NCBI RefSeq assembly: GCF_017312405.1
Contig: NZ_BLTG01000054.1
Coordinates: 626 to 47,455, forward strand
Origin: Mycobacterium sp. PO1
Lineage (GTDB): Bacteria; Actinomycetota; Actinomycetes; Mycobacteriales; Mycobacteriaceae
Reading direction: 5' to 3'
DNA length: 46,830 nucleotides
The position numbers and the translations under genes are program-made. Of this stretch, positions 1 through 9,302 are shown piece by piece; the stretch's first letter is position 1; each line of letters starts with the position of its first letter. The notes beneath the pieces are model-generated. The model was not told the DNA's origin. It saw nothing but the letters and a program-made list of their open reading frames with translations, and ran no database searches.

Positions 1-1
1 G

Positions 2-1392
<1,391 letters not shown>

Positions 1393-1405
<13 letters not shown>

Positions 1406-2217
1406 CCGCGCGGCGTCGCGTTCAGCACGTGACGGCCGGCGACGCGGTCGCACGGCCGGAGACGCTGGTGGTCGAGGAGCCCCTCGAGATCCGGGTCAAC
1501 GGTGCGCCGGTGACCGTCACGATGCGCACCCCGGGCGCCGACATCGAACTGGCGCAAGGCTTTCTGCTCACCGAGGGCATCGTGGCCGAGCGCGACGACA
1601 TCGTGGCCGTGCGCTACTGCCGCGGTGCCGATGTGGACGGGGTCAACAGCTACAACGTCCTCGATGTCACCTTGGCGCCGGAGGTTCCCGCCCCGGATGT
1701 GGACCCCACCCGCAACTTCTACACGACATCGTCGTGCGGCGTGTGCGGCAAGGCGTCCCTGGAGGCGGTGCGGTTGGTCAGCAAGCACGGCCCCGGCGAC
1801 GACCCGAGCACCGTCACTGCCGACACCTTGTCGCGGCTACCGGGCAAACTGCGTGAACAGCAGAAGGTGTTCGCCGCCACCGGCGGGCTGCACGGCGCCG
1901 CACTGTTCGCCGCCGACGGTGCTCTGCTGGTGGTGCGTGAGGACATCGGCAGACACAACGCAGTGGACAAGGTCATCGGGTGGGCCCTCGAGCAGCGTCG
2001 CATCCCGCTGGGCGGCACGGTGCTGCTGGTCAGTGGTCGAGCGTCGTTCGAGCTGACACAGAAGGCGGTGATGGCCGGTATCCCGATCCTGGCGGCGGTG
2101 TCGGCGCCGTCGTCGCTGGCGGTGGATCTGGCCAGCCAGTCCGGCATCACGCTGGTGGCGTTCCTGCGCGGAACGTCGATGAACATCTACACGCGGCCCG
2201 ACCGGGTGACCGGCTGA
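1393..2217 (+). CDS. fdhD: Formate dehydrogenase accessory sulfurtransferase FdhD
   Basis: This 274-residue protein fits the FdhD family, which passes sulfur from a cysteine desulfurase (IscS in E. coli) to the bis-molybdopterin cofactor of formate-dehydrogenase-type enzymes in the cytoplasm. The signature SSCGVCGK places the sulfur-carrying cysteines at residues 115 and 118. Other family blocks are ELAQGFLLTEGI (51-62), REDIGRHNAVDK in the cofactor-binding region, and SGRASFELTQKA. The ATG at 1393 lies inside the end of the preceding oxidoreductase gene, so the two are probably co-transcribed and translationally coupled. Length is normal for the family. Confidence 0.95.
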
Positions 2218-2230
2218 CTTAGTCGCTTAC

Positions 2231-2291
2231 CGCGAAAATGCGCTGACGGTCGTCAGTCGGCGCACTGCACGACCCTCAGCGCATTTTCGTG
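2231..2291. terminator. Long hairpin between convergent fdhD and clpX
   Basis: Arms 2233-2246 and 2276-2289 are a perfect 14-bp inverted repeat (CGAAAATGCGCTGA). After one mismatch the stem continues with GGTCGT (2248-2253) pairing ACGACC (2269-2274). It fills the gap between the 3' ends of two convergent genes, so a bidirectional terminator is the simplest reading. No T-tract follows, and a dispersed palindromic repeat is an alternative. Confidence 0.5.
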
Positions 2292-2326
2292 TGTGACAGG
2301 ACTGGGCGCGCTTTCGCGCGGCAGGA

Positions 2327-3607
2327 CTAGGCGCTCTTGTCGCGGCGCTCGTTGCGCGACGGCTTGCGCGGCACGATCGTCGGCAGGACGTTGTCCTCGA
2401 CGGTCTCCTTGGTGACGACGACCTTGGCCACGTCGTCACGGCTGGGGATGTCGTACATCACCGGCAGCAGCACTTCTTCCATGATGGCGCGCAGACCACG
2501 CGCCCCGGTGCCGCGGTGGATGGCCTGATCGGCGATGGCCTCCAGGGCGTCGGCGGTGAACTCGAGCTCCACGCCGTCCATGTCGAAGAGCCTGGTGTAC
2601 TGCTTCACCAGTGCGTTCTTCGGCTGGGACAGGATCTGCACGAGCGAGTCCTTGTCCAGGTTGGTGACCGACGCGACGACGGGCAGGCGGCCGATGAACT
2701 CGGGGATCAGACCGAACTTGATCAGGTCTTCCGGCATGACCTCGGCGAAGTGGTCCTGGGTGTCGATCTCGGCCTTGGAGTGCACCTCGGCGCCGAAACC
2801 CAGTCCGCGTTTGCCGACGCGGTCGGAGACGATCTTCTCCAGGCCTGCGAACGCACCGGCCACGATGAACAGCACGTTGGTGGTGTCGATCTGGATGAAC
2901 TCCTGGTGGGGGTGCTTGCGGCCGCCCTGCGGGGGCACCGAGGCCTGGGTGCCTTCCAGGATCTTCAGCAGCGCCTGCTGCACGCCCTCGCCCGAGACGT
3001 CGCGGGTGATCGACGGGTTCTCGCTCTTGCGGGCGATCTTGTCGACCTCGTCGATGTAGATGATGCCCGTCTCGGCGCGCTTGACGTCGTAGTCGGCTGC
3101 CTGGATGAGCTTGAGCAGGATGTTCTCGACGTCCTCGCCGACATAGCCGGCTTCGGTCAGCGCGGTGGCGTCGGCGATGGCGAACGGGACGTTGAGCATC
3201 TTGGCCAGCGTCTGGGCCAGGTAGGTCTTGCCGCATCCGGTCGGACCGAGCATGAGGATGTTGGACTTGGCCAGCTCGACGGTCTCGGCGCGCGAGTCGC
3301 GGGTCTTCTCCCCGGCCTGGATGCGCTTGTAGTGGTTGTAGACCGCGACGGCGAGGGTGCGCTTGGCGGTGTCCTGACCGATGACGTAGCCCTCGAGGAA
3401 CTCGCGGATCTCCGCGGGCTTGGGCAGCTCGTCGAGCTTGACGTCGTCGGCGTCGGCGAGCTCCTCTTCGATGATCTCGTTGCACAGATCGATGCACTCG
3501 TCACAGATGTACACGCCTGGTCCGGCGATGAGTTTCTTCACCTGCTTCTGGCTCTTGCCACAGAACGAGCACTTCAGCAGGTCACCGCCGTCTCCAATGC
3601 GTGCCAT
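2327..3607 (-). CDS. clpX: ATP-dependent Clp protease ATP-binding subunit ClpX
   Basis: ClpX is the AAA+ unfoldase that recognises tagged substrates and threads them into the ClpP1P2 peptidase. The 426-residue product has the N-terminal zinc-binding domain (Cys13, Cys16, Cys35, Cys38), Walker A GPTGCGKT at 121-128, a GYVG pore loop at 154-157, Walker B with IDEVD at 185-189, and the GLGFG loop that in ClpX proteins docks onto ClpP. Length and all motifs are intact. In this window clpX is separated from clpP2/clpP1 by two unrelated genes, so it likely has its own promoter in the 272-bp gap upstream. Confidence 0.98.
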   Translation of the reverse strand: MARIGDGGDLLKCSFCGKSQKQVKKLIAGPGVYICDECIDLCNEIIEEELADADDVKLDELPKPAEIREFLEGYVIGQDTAKRTLAVAVYNHYKRIQAGEKTRDSRAETVELAKSNILMLGPTGCGKTYLAQTLAKMLNVPFAIADATALTEAGYVGEDVENILLKLIQAADYDVKRAETGIIYIDEVDKIARKSENPSITRDVSGEGVQQALLKILEGTQASVPPQGGRKHPHQEFIQIDTTNVLFIVAGAFAGLEKIVSDRVGKRGLGFGAEVHSKAEIDTQDHFAEVMPEDLIKFGLIPEFIGRLPVVASVTNLDKDSLVQILSQPKNALVKQYTRLFDMDGVELEFTADALEAIADQAIHRGTGARGLRAIMEEVLLPVMYDIPSRDDVAKVVVTKETVEDNVLPTIVPRKPSRNERRDKSA

Positions 3608-3879
3608 GGTGTTGGGGTCCCACTTCCTACTATTCGGCAGTCGTGATCAGTTGCTTCGGTGGTCACACCGGGAATGAACCCGACGCTACCCGCTTGTTCA
3701 CCGGCTGTGCGACCGATAAAGCCGAATCGCGCCGGTGGTATTCGTATGTGGTTGCGCCAACATATCCCCTGATGCGCTCCGGATGGCTACGGAACACACC
3801 ACCGTGTCTCTGGCGTGTCGCTGCTGTAACCCGCCGTAGTCACCGATTCCAACGTACCTGCCGTGCACGGCGGGGTGTT

Positions 3880-4176
3880 CTACCGCCGGCCCGGGCCGAC
3901 CGGACCTGGGCCCACCGGGCCGGGACCCACCGGGCCGGGACCGACCGGACCCACGACTCCCCCGACCCCGACCGGGCCCAACGGCCCCACCACGGGGTTG
4001 GGATCGAGGTAGACGTTGACGTCGTAGTACAGGCACTGGTTGGTGATCACGTCCCAGTACATCCCCGCCGGGCAGACCGGCTCCTGCGCATACCCCGGCG
4101 CCGGTGCACCCAGCTGCAGCAACGAACCTGCGACCGCCGCCGCGGCGACTCCGATCGTCCTCCGCCGAATCCCCAC
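3880..4176 (-). CDS. Small exported protein with Gly-Pro-Val repeats
   Basis: A 98-residue protein with a signal-peptide-like N-terminus (MGIRRRTIGVAAAAVAGSLL, probable cleavage near GYA-QE), a short central part with two cysteines around MYWDVITNQC, and a C-terminal tail made of repeated GPVGP/GPGPV units that ends abruptly in GRR. The mature part probably lies outside the membrane and may carry one disulfide. I chose GTG at 4176 because AAGG sits 9 nt upstream; GTG at 4185 is an in-frame alternative. No function is recognised. The collagen-like tail is repetitive at DNA level (about 3888-3965). Confidence 0.7.
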   Translation of the reverse strand: MGIRRRTIGVAAAAVAGSLLQLGAPAPGYAQEPVCPAGMYWDVITNQCLYYDVNVYLDPNPVVGPLGPVGVGGVVGPVGPGPVGPGPVGPGPVGPGRR

Positions 4177-4280
4177 CGCATCCACCCTTCGCCGCCGTCA
4201 ATATCAGCGGTTGACAGCCTGCCACGCGCGGACCGTGCCGGCCCGTTTTCGGCGGCATTGGGCTGACGTAGCCTGCGACC

Positions 4281-4724
4281 ATGACCACCCTCGACGACGC
4301 ATTTGCCTTGGCGCGCGACGACAACGGGCTGGCCGTGGTGTCGACTCTGCGGGCCGACCACACGATCCAGTCGACGCTCGTCAACGCCGGTCCCCTGCTT
4401 CACCCCGGCACCGGCGCCCAGGTGCTCGGCTTCGTCACCTACGGGCGGGTCAAACTGGCCAATCTGCGGGCTCGTCCCCAGATCACCGTGACGTTCCGGC
4501 GGGGCTGGCAGTGGGCCACCGTGGAGGGCCGGGCCGACGTGGCCGGACCGGACGACGAGCAGCCCTGGGTGGACCGGCCCGACGCGCTGGCCCAGTTGCT
4601 GCGCGACGTGTTCACCGCCGCGGGCGGCACCCACGACGACTGGGACGCCTACGACCGCACGATGCGCGAGCAGCGGCGCGCGGCCGTGCTGATCACACCG
4701 GCCCGGATCTACAGCAACGGCTGA
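4281..4724 (+). CDS. F420/FMN-binding PPOX-class oxidoreductase (split beta-barrel)
   Basis: The 147-residue protein resembles the TIGR03618-type split-barrel flavin/deazaflavin-binding proteins that are abundant in mycobacteria. Recognisable parts are LAVVSTLRADHTIQSTLVNAG near the N-terminus, VKLANLRARPQITVTF (typical of F420-binding members of the family), and WATVEGRADV. The substrate cannot be predicted. It is divergent from the small exported gene with about 100 bp between them, and ends only 5 bp from the clpP2 stop on the other strand, so it probably has its own short transcript. Confidence 0.75.
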   Translation: MTTLDDAFALARDDNGLAVVSTLRADHTIQSTLVNAGPLLHPGTGAQVLGFVTYGRVKLANLRARPQITVTFRRGWQWATVEGRADVAGPDDEQPWVDRPDALAQLLRDVFTAAGGTHDDWDAYDRTMREQRRAAVLITPARIYSNG

Positions 4725-4729
4725 GGCGG

Positions 4730-5395
4730 TCAGGCGGTCTGCGCCGACAGCTTCCGGTACTCCAGGACCGTGTCGATGATGCCGTACTCCTTGGCCGCCT
4801 CAGCGGTCAGGATCTTGTCGCGGTCGGTGTCCTTGCGGATCGTCTCCGGATCCTTGCCGGTGTGCCGCGCGAGCGTGGTCTCCATCAGGGTGCGCATCCG
4901 CTCGATCTCGGCGGCCTGGATCTCCAGGTCCGAGAACTGCCCCTGGATGACGCCGCCGAGCGCGGGCTGGTGGATCAGCACGCGGGCGTTGGGCAGCGCC
5001 AGGCGCTTGCCCGGTGTTCCGGCGGCCAGCAGCACCGCCGCGGCCGAAGCGGCCTGGCCCAGGCACACCGTCTGGATGTCGGCGCGCACGTACTGCATGG
5101 TGTCGTAGATCGCCATCAGGCTGGTGAACGACCCGCCCGGGGAGTTGATGTACATCGTGATGTCGCGGTCGGGATCCAGCGACTCGAGCACCAGCAACTG
5201 GGCCATGATGTCGTTGGCCGAGGCGTCGTCCACCTGCACACCGAGGAAGATGATGCGTTCCTCGAACAGCTTGTTGTACGGGTTGGACTCCTTGACGCCG
5301 AAGCTCGAGTGCTCGATGAACGACGGCAGGATGTAGCGGGCCTGCGGCTGCTGGCCTGCGGTGCCGTGAGGAGTGCTCAGTCGAGGATCGGTCAT
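4730..5395 (-). CDS. clpP2: ATP-dependent Clp protease proteolytic subunit ClpP2
   Basis: A 221-residue serine peptidase of the ClpP family. The catalytic triad reads as Ser117 (GQAASAAA), His142 (IHQPALGG) and Asp193, at the spacing expected of mycobacterial ClpP2. The N-terminal stretch before YILPSFIEHSSFG is a propeptide-like region. In mycobacteria ClpP1 and ClpP2 form a mixed tetradecamer, with the ClpX or ClpC1 unfoldases docking on the ClpP2 face. The ATG overlaps the clpP1 stop as ATGA, so the two subunits are co-translated. Confidence 0.97.
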   Translation of the reverse strand: MTDPRLSTPHGTAGQQPQARYILPSFIEHSSFGVKESNPYNKLFEERIIFLGVQVDDASANDIMAQLLVLESLDPDRDITMYINSPGGSFTSLMAIYDTMQYVRADIQTVCLGQAASAAAVLLAAGTPGKRLALPNARVLIHQPALGGVIQGQFSDLEIQAAEIERMRTLMETTLARHTGKDPETIRKDTDRDKILTAEAAKEYGIIDTVLEYRKLSAQTA

Positions 5396-5985
5396 GAGTT
5401 CGCTCCGTTGAAGTTGACGCTGGTGATGATGTGGTCGACGAAGCCGTATTCGAGGGCTTCCTGCGCGGTGAACCAGCGGTCGCGGTCGGAGTCTGCCTCG
5501 ATGCGCTCGATGGTCTGCCCGGTGAACTCCGCGTTCAGCCGGAACATCTCCTTCTTGATCGAGGCGAACTGCTCGGCCTGGATCGCGATGTCCGCCGCGC
5601 CACCGGTGATGCCGCCCAGGGGCTGGTGCATCAGGATCCGCGCGTGCGGCAGCGCATAGCGCTTGCCCTTGGTGCCCGCCGCCAACAGGAACTCACCCAT
5701 CGAGGCGGCCATTCCCATCGCGTACGTCGCAACGTCGCACGGCGCCAGCACCATGGTGTCGTAGATCGCCATGCCGGCGCTGATCGAGCCGCCCGGCGAG
5801 TTGATGTAGAGGTGGATGTCCTTGGTGGGGTCTTCGGCGGCCAACAAGAGGATCTGTGCGCACAGCCGGTTGGCGATGTCGTCGTCCACCTGCGAGCCCA
5901 GGAAAATGATGCGCTCGGCGAGCAACCGCTCGTAGACCGAGTCCTGGAGCGTGAGTCCCTGCGGCGCGCCACGCATATCAGTCAC
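5392..5985 (-). CDS. clpP1: ATP-dependent Clp protease proteolytic subunit ClpP1
   Basis: ClpP1 forms one heptameric ring of the essential mycobacterial ClpP1P2 protease. With GTG at 5985 the product is 197 residues, with Ser95 (MGMAASMGEF), His120 (LMHQPLGG) and Asp169 as the catalytic triad. This start aligns with the MSQVTDMR type N-terminus of mycobacterial ClpP1 and has GCAGG 9 nt upstream. A further in-frame GTG at 6045 would add 20 residues, but a -10-like hexamer lies between the two starts, which argues for the shorter form. It overlaps clpP2 by 4 bp. Confidence 0.95.
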   Translation of the reverse strand: MTDMRGAPQGLTLQDSVYERLLAERIIFLGSQVDDDIANRLCAQILLLAAEDPTKDIHLYINSPGGSISAGMAIYDTMVLAPCDVATYAMGMAASMGEFLLAAGTKGKRYALPHARILMHQPLGGITGGAADIAIQAEQFASIKKEMFRLNAEFTGQTIERIEADSDRDRWFTAQEALEYGFVDHIITSVNFNGANS

Positions 5986-6005
5986 GACTGGATACCTGCT
6001 TTCTA

Positions 6006-6011
6006 TATGTA
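6006..6011 (-). promoter_or_regulatory. Candidate -10 element for clpP1-clpP2
   Basis: On the minus strand TACATA followed by TAG lies about 20 nt before the chosen clpP1 GTG (5985). It is the best -10-like hexamer in the short clpP1/tig gap. No convincing -35 or ClgR palindrome could be assigned by eye. Confidence 0.35.
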
Positions 6012-6050
6012 CTTCCGACGCGGTGACCGGTCTTACGGACGACACTAACC

Positions 6051-6088
6051 AACGCGCGCCGCCGGGGAGTCCCCAGACTGCGCGCGTT
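6051..6088 (-). terminator. Hairpin after tig
   Basis: AACGCGCG (6051-6058) pairs perfectly with CGCGCGTT (6081-6088), and GGGG (6064-6067) pairs CCCC (6071-6074) inside. It starts 12 bp beyond the tig stop codon, so it probably ends the tig transcript and leaves clpP1P2 on a separate promoter. There is no T-tract. Confidence 0.45.
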
Positions 6089-6099
6089 CGCTCAGAGCA

Positions 6100-7551
6100 T
6101 CACTTGCTGTCGTCGTCCTCCGCAGCAGCCTCGGCTGATTCCTGCGGGGTCTCCGCTGCTTGCTCGACTGCTTCCTCGGCGTCGTCACCAGAGGCCTCGT
6201 CCTCGCCACCGGCGGCCGCGGCCTGCTCATCGGACGGGCCGAAGAACTCGGTGGTGTCGATCGTGTTGCCCTCGGTGTCGGTGACGGTCGCGCCGTGCAC
6301 CACCGCGGCAACAGTCAGTCCGCGACGCACATCGGCGAACATCGCGGGCAGCTGGTTGTTCTGCTGCAACATCTGCAACAGCTGCTGGGGCTCGATGCCG
6401 TACTGACGCGACATCAGCACCAGCCGCTCGGTCAGATCGTTCTGTCCGACCTGGATCTCCAGCTTGTCGGCGATGGCATCCATCAACAGCTGGGTCTTGA
6501 TCGCCTTCTCGGCATTGCTGCGGTTGTCGGCGTCGAATTCCTCGCGGCTGCTGCCCTGCTCGGCGAGCTGCTCGGCGAACTTCTCCTCGTCGTGGTCCAC
6601 GCCGTGGATGGCGTTGTGCAGCGTGTCGTCGACCTGGGCCTGGACCACTTTCTCCGGCAGCGGCACCTCGACCTGTTCGAGCAGCTGCTCGATGGCCTTG
6701 TCCCGGATCTGCTCGGCCTGCTGCACCCGCTTGACCTGGGCGACCTTCTCGCGCAGGTCCTCGCGCAGCTCGTCGATGGTGTCGAACTCGCTGGCCAGCT
6801 GGGCGAAGTCGTCGTCGAGTTCGGGCAGCTCGCGGGTCTTGACCGACTTCACGGTGACGGTCACCTGCGCCTCCTGGCCGGCATGCGCGCCCGCGACCAG
6901 CGTGGTGGTGAAGACCCGGCTCTCGCCCTCCTTGAGTCCGACGATCGCCTCGTCCAGACCGTCGATCAGCTGACCCGAACCGACCTCGTGGGACAACCCC
7001 TCGGTGTTGGCCTCGGGGACGTCCTCGCCGTTGACGGTGGCCGACAGGTCGATCGAGACGAAGTCGCCGGTCTCGGCGGCCCGCTCGACGCCGGTCAGGG
7101 TGCCGAAACGCTTCTGCAGCGACTCCAGCTCGGCGTTGACGTCCTCGTCGTTGATCTCGATGGCGTCGACGGTCAGGGTCAGCGCGGAGAAGTCCGGCAG
7201 GTCGATCTCGGGGCGGATGTCGACCTCGGCGGTGAACACCAGCTCCTCGTTGTCCTCGAGCTTGGTGATCTCGATCTCAGGCTGGCCCAGGGGCTGCAGC
7301 GACTCGGCGGTGATGGCCTCGCTGTAGCGGCCGGGTAGCGCATCGTTGACGACCTGCTCGAGCACCGCGCCGCGCCCGACGCGGGCTTCCAGCAGCTTGC
7401 GGGGGGCCTTGCCGGGACGGAAGCCGGGCAGCCGGATCTGCTTGGCAAGCTGCTTGAAGGCCTTGTCGATCTCGGGCTCGAGCTCTGTGAAGGGCACCTC
7501 CACGTTGATGCGAACCCTGGTCGGGCTCAACTTCTCGACGGTGCTCTTCAC
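6100..7551 (-). CDS. tig: Trigger factor (ribosome-associated chaperone/PPIase)
   Basis: A 483-residue trigger factor. It binds at the ribosome exit tunnel and shields nascent chains, and its FKBP-like domain has peptidyl-prolyl isomerase activity. Visible parts are the N-terminal ribosome-binding domain (LPGFRPGKAPRKLLE, the family's FRxGxxP-type signature), the PPIase domain around GDFVSIDLSATVNGE (about 160-240), and a long helical C-terminal chaperone domain. The last 50 residues form a very acidic Ala/Glu/Asp tail, longer than in E. coli and common in actinobacteria. It sits upstream of clpP1, with a hairpin between. Confidence 0.97.
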   Translation of the reverse strand: MKSTVEKLSPTRVRINVEVPFTELEPEIDKAFKQLAKQIRLPGFRPGKAPRKLLEARVGRGAVLEQVVNDALPGRYSEAITAESLQPLGQPEIEITKLEDNEELVFTAEVDIRPEIDLPDFSALTLTVDAIEINDEDVNAELESLQKRFGTLTGVERAAETGDFVSIDLSATVNGEDVPEANTEGLSHEVGSGQLIDGLDEAIVGLKEGESRVFTTTLVAGAHAGQEAQVTVTVKSVKTRELPELDDDFAQLASEFDTIDELREDLREKVAQVKRVQQAEQIRDKAIEQLLEQVEVPLPEKVVQAQVDDTLHNAIHGVDHDEEKFAEQLAEQGSSREEFDADNRSNAEKAIKTQLLMDAIADKLEIQVGQNDLTERLVLMSRQYGIEPQQLLQMLQQNNQLPAMFADVRRGLTVAAVVHGATVTDTEGNTIDTTEFFGPSDEQAAAAGGEDEASGDDAEEAVEQAAETPQESAEAAAEDDDSK

Positions 7552-7604
7552 GTTCGTACTCCTCTATTGATGTTCGTGATCGTTCGTTCGCGGGGGTGAC
7601 GTGC

Positions 7605-7681
7605 TGGTCGGGGTGACAGGATTTGAACCTGCGGCCTTCCGCTCCCAAAGCGGATGCGCTACCAAGCTGCGCTACACCCCG
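7605..7681 (-). tRNA. tRNA-Pro (TGG)
   Basis: A complete cloverleaf is read on the minus strand: acceptor stem CGGGGTG pairing CACCCCG, anticodon stem TCCGC/GCGGA with loop TTTGGGA giving anticodon TGG, and T-arm GCAGGTTCAAATCCTGT. Discriminator A and an encoded CCA follow (7605-7607). Confidence 0.96.
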
Positions 7682-7820
7682 GTCGTCGCGGCATCGCGCA
7701 TGCGCGCAGCGTCAGACCACCGGCGATACTACGTGGTCACCGCTGCTCGACGACAACGGACCGACCACCGGCCGAGCCGATTGGATTTGCGCCGGGCCGG
7801 ACCGGTACATTTGGCCGGTA

Positions 7821-7836
7821 CTGCCTGCACAGGCAG
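7821..7836. repeat. 16-bp palindrome just upstream of tRNA-Gly
   Basis: CTGCCTG (7821-7827) and CAGGCAG (7830-7836) are perfect inverted arms with a 2-nt centre, ending 5 bp before the mature tRNA-Gly 5' end. It could fold in the pre-tRNA leader or bind a protein near the promoter; a TACATT -10-like hexamer lies shortly upstream. Confidence 0.35.
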
Positions 7837-7841
7837 CACAT

Positions 7842-7915
7842 GCGGGCGTAGCTCAATGGTAGAGCCCTAGTCTTCCAAACTAGCTACGCGGGTTCGATTC
7901 CCGTCGCCCGCTCCA
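7842..7915 (+). tRNA. tRNA-Gly (TCC)
   Basis: Acceptor stem GCGGGCG pairs CGCCCGC, the anticodon arm CTAGT/ACTAG has loop CTTCCAA giving anticodon TCC, and the T-arm is CGGGTTCGATTCCCG. Discriminator T is followed by encoded CCA (7913-7915). It is divergent from tRNA-Pro. Confidence 0.96.
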
Positions 7916-8053
7916 CGAGCGCCACGGCGTTACTCGGCTGACCGTGTCGGCGCCGAATTACCAGCGCCACCCGGCCGCGCCGTACCGGCGCGGGACGGTC
8001 GACGGCGATCAGTGCGCGCTCACGTCGCAACACCGGCCCCCGGCCGCACGTGC

Positions 8054-8094
8054 AAAAAACACTGCCGCCCCCGGGGAAAGCAGGGGCGGCAGTG
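8054..8094 (-). terminator. Intrinsic terminator of the small exported protein gene
   Basis: Perfect 12-bp arms CACTGCCGCCCC (8060-8071) and GGGGCGGCAGTG (8083-8094) with an 11-nt loop. On the minus strand the hairpin is followed by six T residues (8054-8059). It lies 17 bp after the stop of the gene at 8111. A T-tracted intrinsic terminator is uncommon in mycobacteria, so strong expression of this gene is likely. Confidence 0.85.
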
Positions 8095-8110
8095 AAAGTC
8101 TCGGGTCAGA

Positions 8111-8461
8111 TCACCAATCGCCGATGGGCGGGCCGACCGGATACTCGCCCTCGTACGCGGATGCGGTGCTGCCGACCACGGCGCGGACGGTGTCGCGAAC
8201 CTCGCCCTGCGCGTTGACGACGCCGGCGTCGGCAAGACGCGTCTCGGAGATGCCGCGCGCCACACCGAAGTCATTGATGCGGATGACGGAGTTCTGCGTC
8301 TGCGACGCCGTGATGTTGGGGCTGGGGCCGACCTCGTCGACGTCGGCGTTGGCGGTGCCGCTGCCGAATCCGATGGCCGCCGCCACGGCGGCGAATGAGC
8401 CCACGGCGAGCAGACCCAGTTTGGTGGAACTGCGAGTGGTAGCTCTGGCGTGACCAGCCAT
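8111..8461 (-). CDS. Small exported protein of unknown function
   Basis: A 116-residue protein with a clear Sec signal peptide: Arg/Lys-rich start (MAGHARATTRSSTK), hydrophobic core LGLLAVGSFAAVAAAIGFG, and likely cleavage after TANA before DVDEVGPSP. The mature part (about 75 residues) has no cysteine and no domain I recognise. I place the start at ATG 8461 because AAGGGG lies 7 nt upstream; the in-frame ATG at 8467 would abut that ribosome site. The gene is monocistronic and ends in a strong intrinsic terminator, suggesting an abundant secreted product. Confidence 0.8.
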   Translation of the reverse strand: MAGHARATTRSSTKLGLLAVGSFAAVAAAIGFGSGTANADVDEVGPSPNITASQTQNSVIRINDFGVARGISETRLADAGVVNAQGEVRDTVRAVVGSTASAYEGEYPVGPPIGDW

Positions 8462-8673
8462 CAGCATTCCCCTTTTGTAGGGAGGACGTCGATCCTCATG
8501 AAGTTGTGCAGGGAACTAAATGCTAGCGCCGGGCCTCAGATTCTGCACACTGAACCAGCGAGGGTCATATCATCAAAAGCCCTGCTCAAGCCGGGTGCCA
8601 GCAACGCTGAAGGTGACTCCCAGCAAATTGACAGCAACAGTCGGCTCCGCAGATGCGGGGCCAGTTGCGGACT

Positions 8674-8892
8674 TCACCAGCCCCCGCGAACCCAGACGTG
8701 CCAGCCCCACCAGAACCACCCGGCCAGCAGCAGCCAGCGCAGGATCCGCCATTGGAACAGCACATCGACGACCACGGTCAACGACGGCAACCGCGGATGC
8801 AGCAGACAGATCATCTGCCACAACGCCAGCACGACGAAGGCCACCGCCCAGATCGCCAGGATCAGGGTGGGCGAATCCGGAGCCAGGTTCAT
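8674..8892 (-). CDS. DUF6186-like small membrane protein
   Basis: A 72-residue protein with two predicted membrane segments (about 9-30 and 49-67) and the Trp-rich ending LLLAGWFWWGWHVWVRGGW, which resembles the short actinobacterial DUF6186 family. Its ATG overlaps the stop of the upstream membrane gene (8889-9302) as ATGA, so the two proteins are translationally coupled and likely act together. Function is unknown. Confidence 0.7.
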   Translation of the reverse strand: MNLAPDSPTLILAIWAVAFVVLALWQMICLLHPRLPSLTVVVDVLFQWRILRWLLLAGWFWWGWHVWVRGGW

Positions 8893-9302
8893 CGCCGCAC
8901 CAGCCACCAGCCGAGCCCGAGCCAGGCCGTGAACCCGCCCACACGAACGGCGTAGTTCTCGAACCACCCGTTCATCAGATAGCTCAACGTGGGATAGGAC
9001 GGCCGAGGCGAACTGAAATGGACGGACAAGATCCACACCGCGAGCGCGGCGAACAACACCGCCCACACCGCCAGACCCCGTCTGCCGATCCGGCCAAGCC
9101 GCACGGGTGTCCGGTCGGCGCGGCGTCGGTGCCATCCTCGGCGCAGCGCGTACCCAAGAAATGCGATCCCGGGGATCGCGGTGAACACGGCACTGTAGAG
9201 CGTCCAGGGCGAGCCGGCCACGGCGACTGCGGAATATCCGAGCGCCACGGCAAGCAGAGTCCACGCGCGTCCCGCACACATTCGGGGCTTCCCCGGCGCC
9301 AT
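8889..9302 (-). CDS. Putative multi-pass membrane protein
   Basis: A 137-residue protein with about four hydrophobic segments (roughly 12-30, 36-53, 76-94, 117-135) and a basic loop RRGWHRRRADRTPVRLGRIG between the second and third. No domain is recognised. It is coupled by a 4-bp overlap to the DUF6186-like gene. The start is uncertain: ATG 9302 has GAGG too close, while ATG 9281 has GGGGA about 8 nt upstream. A small inverted repeat (ATCGAC/GTCGAT, 9314-9330) lies just upstream. Confidence 0.65.
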   Translation of the reverse strand: MAPGKPRMCAGRAWTLLAVALGYSAVAVAGSPWTLYSAVFTAIPGIAFLGYALRRGWHRRRADRTPVRLGRIGRRGLAVWAVLFAALAVWILSVHFSSPRPSYPTLSYLMNGWFENYAVRVGGFTAWLGLGWWLVRR

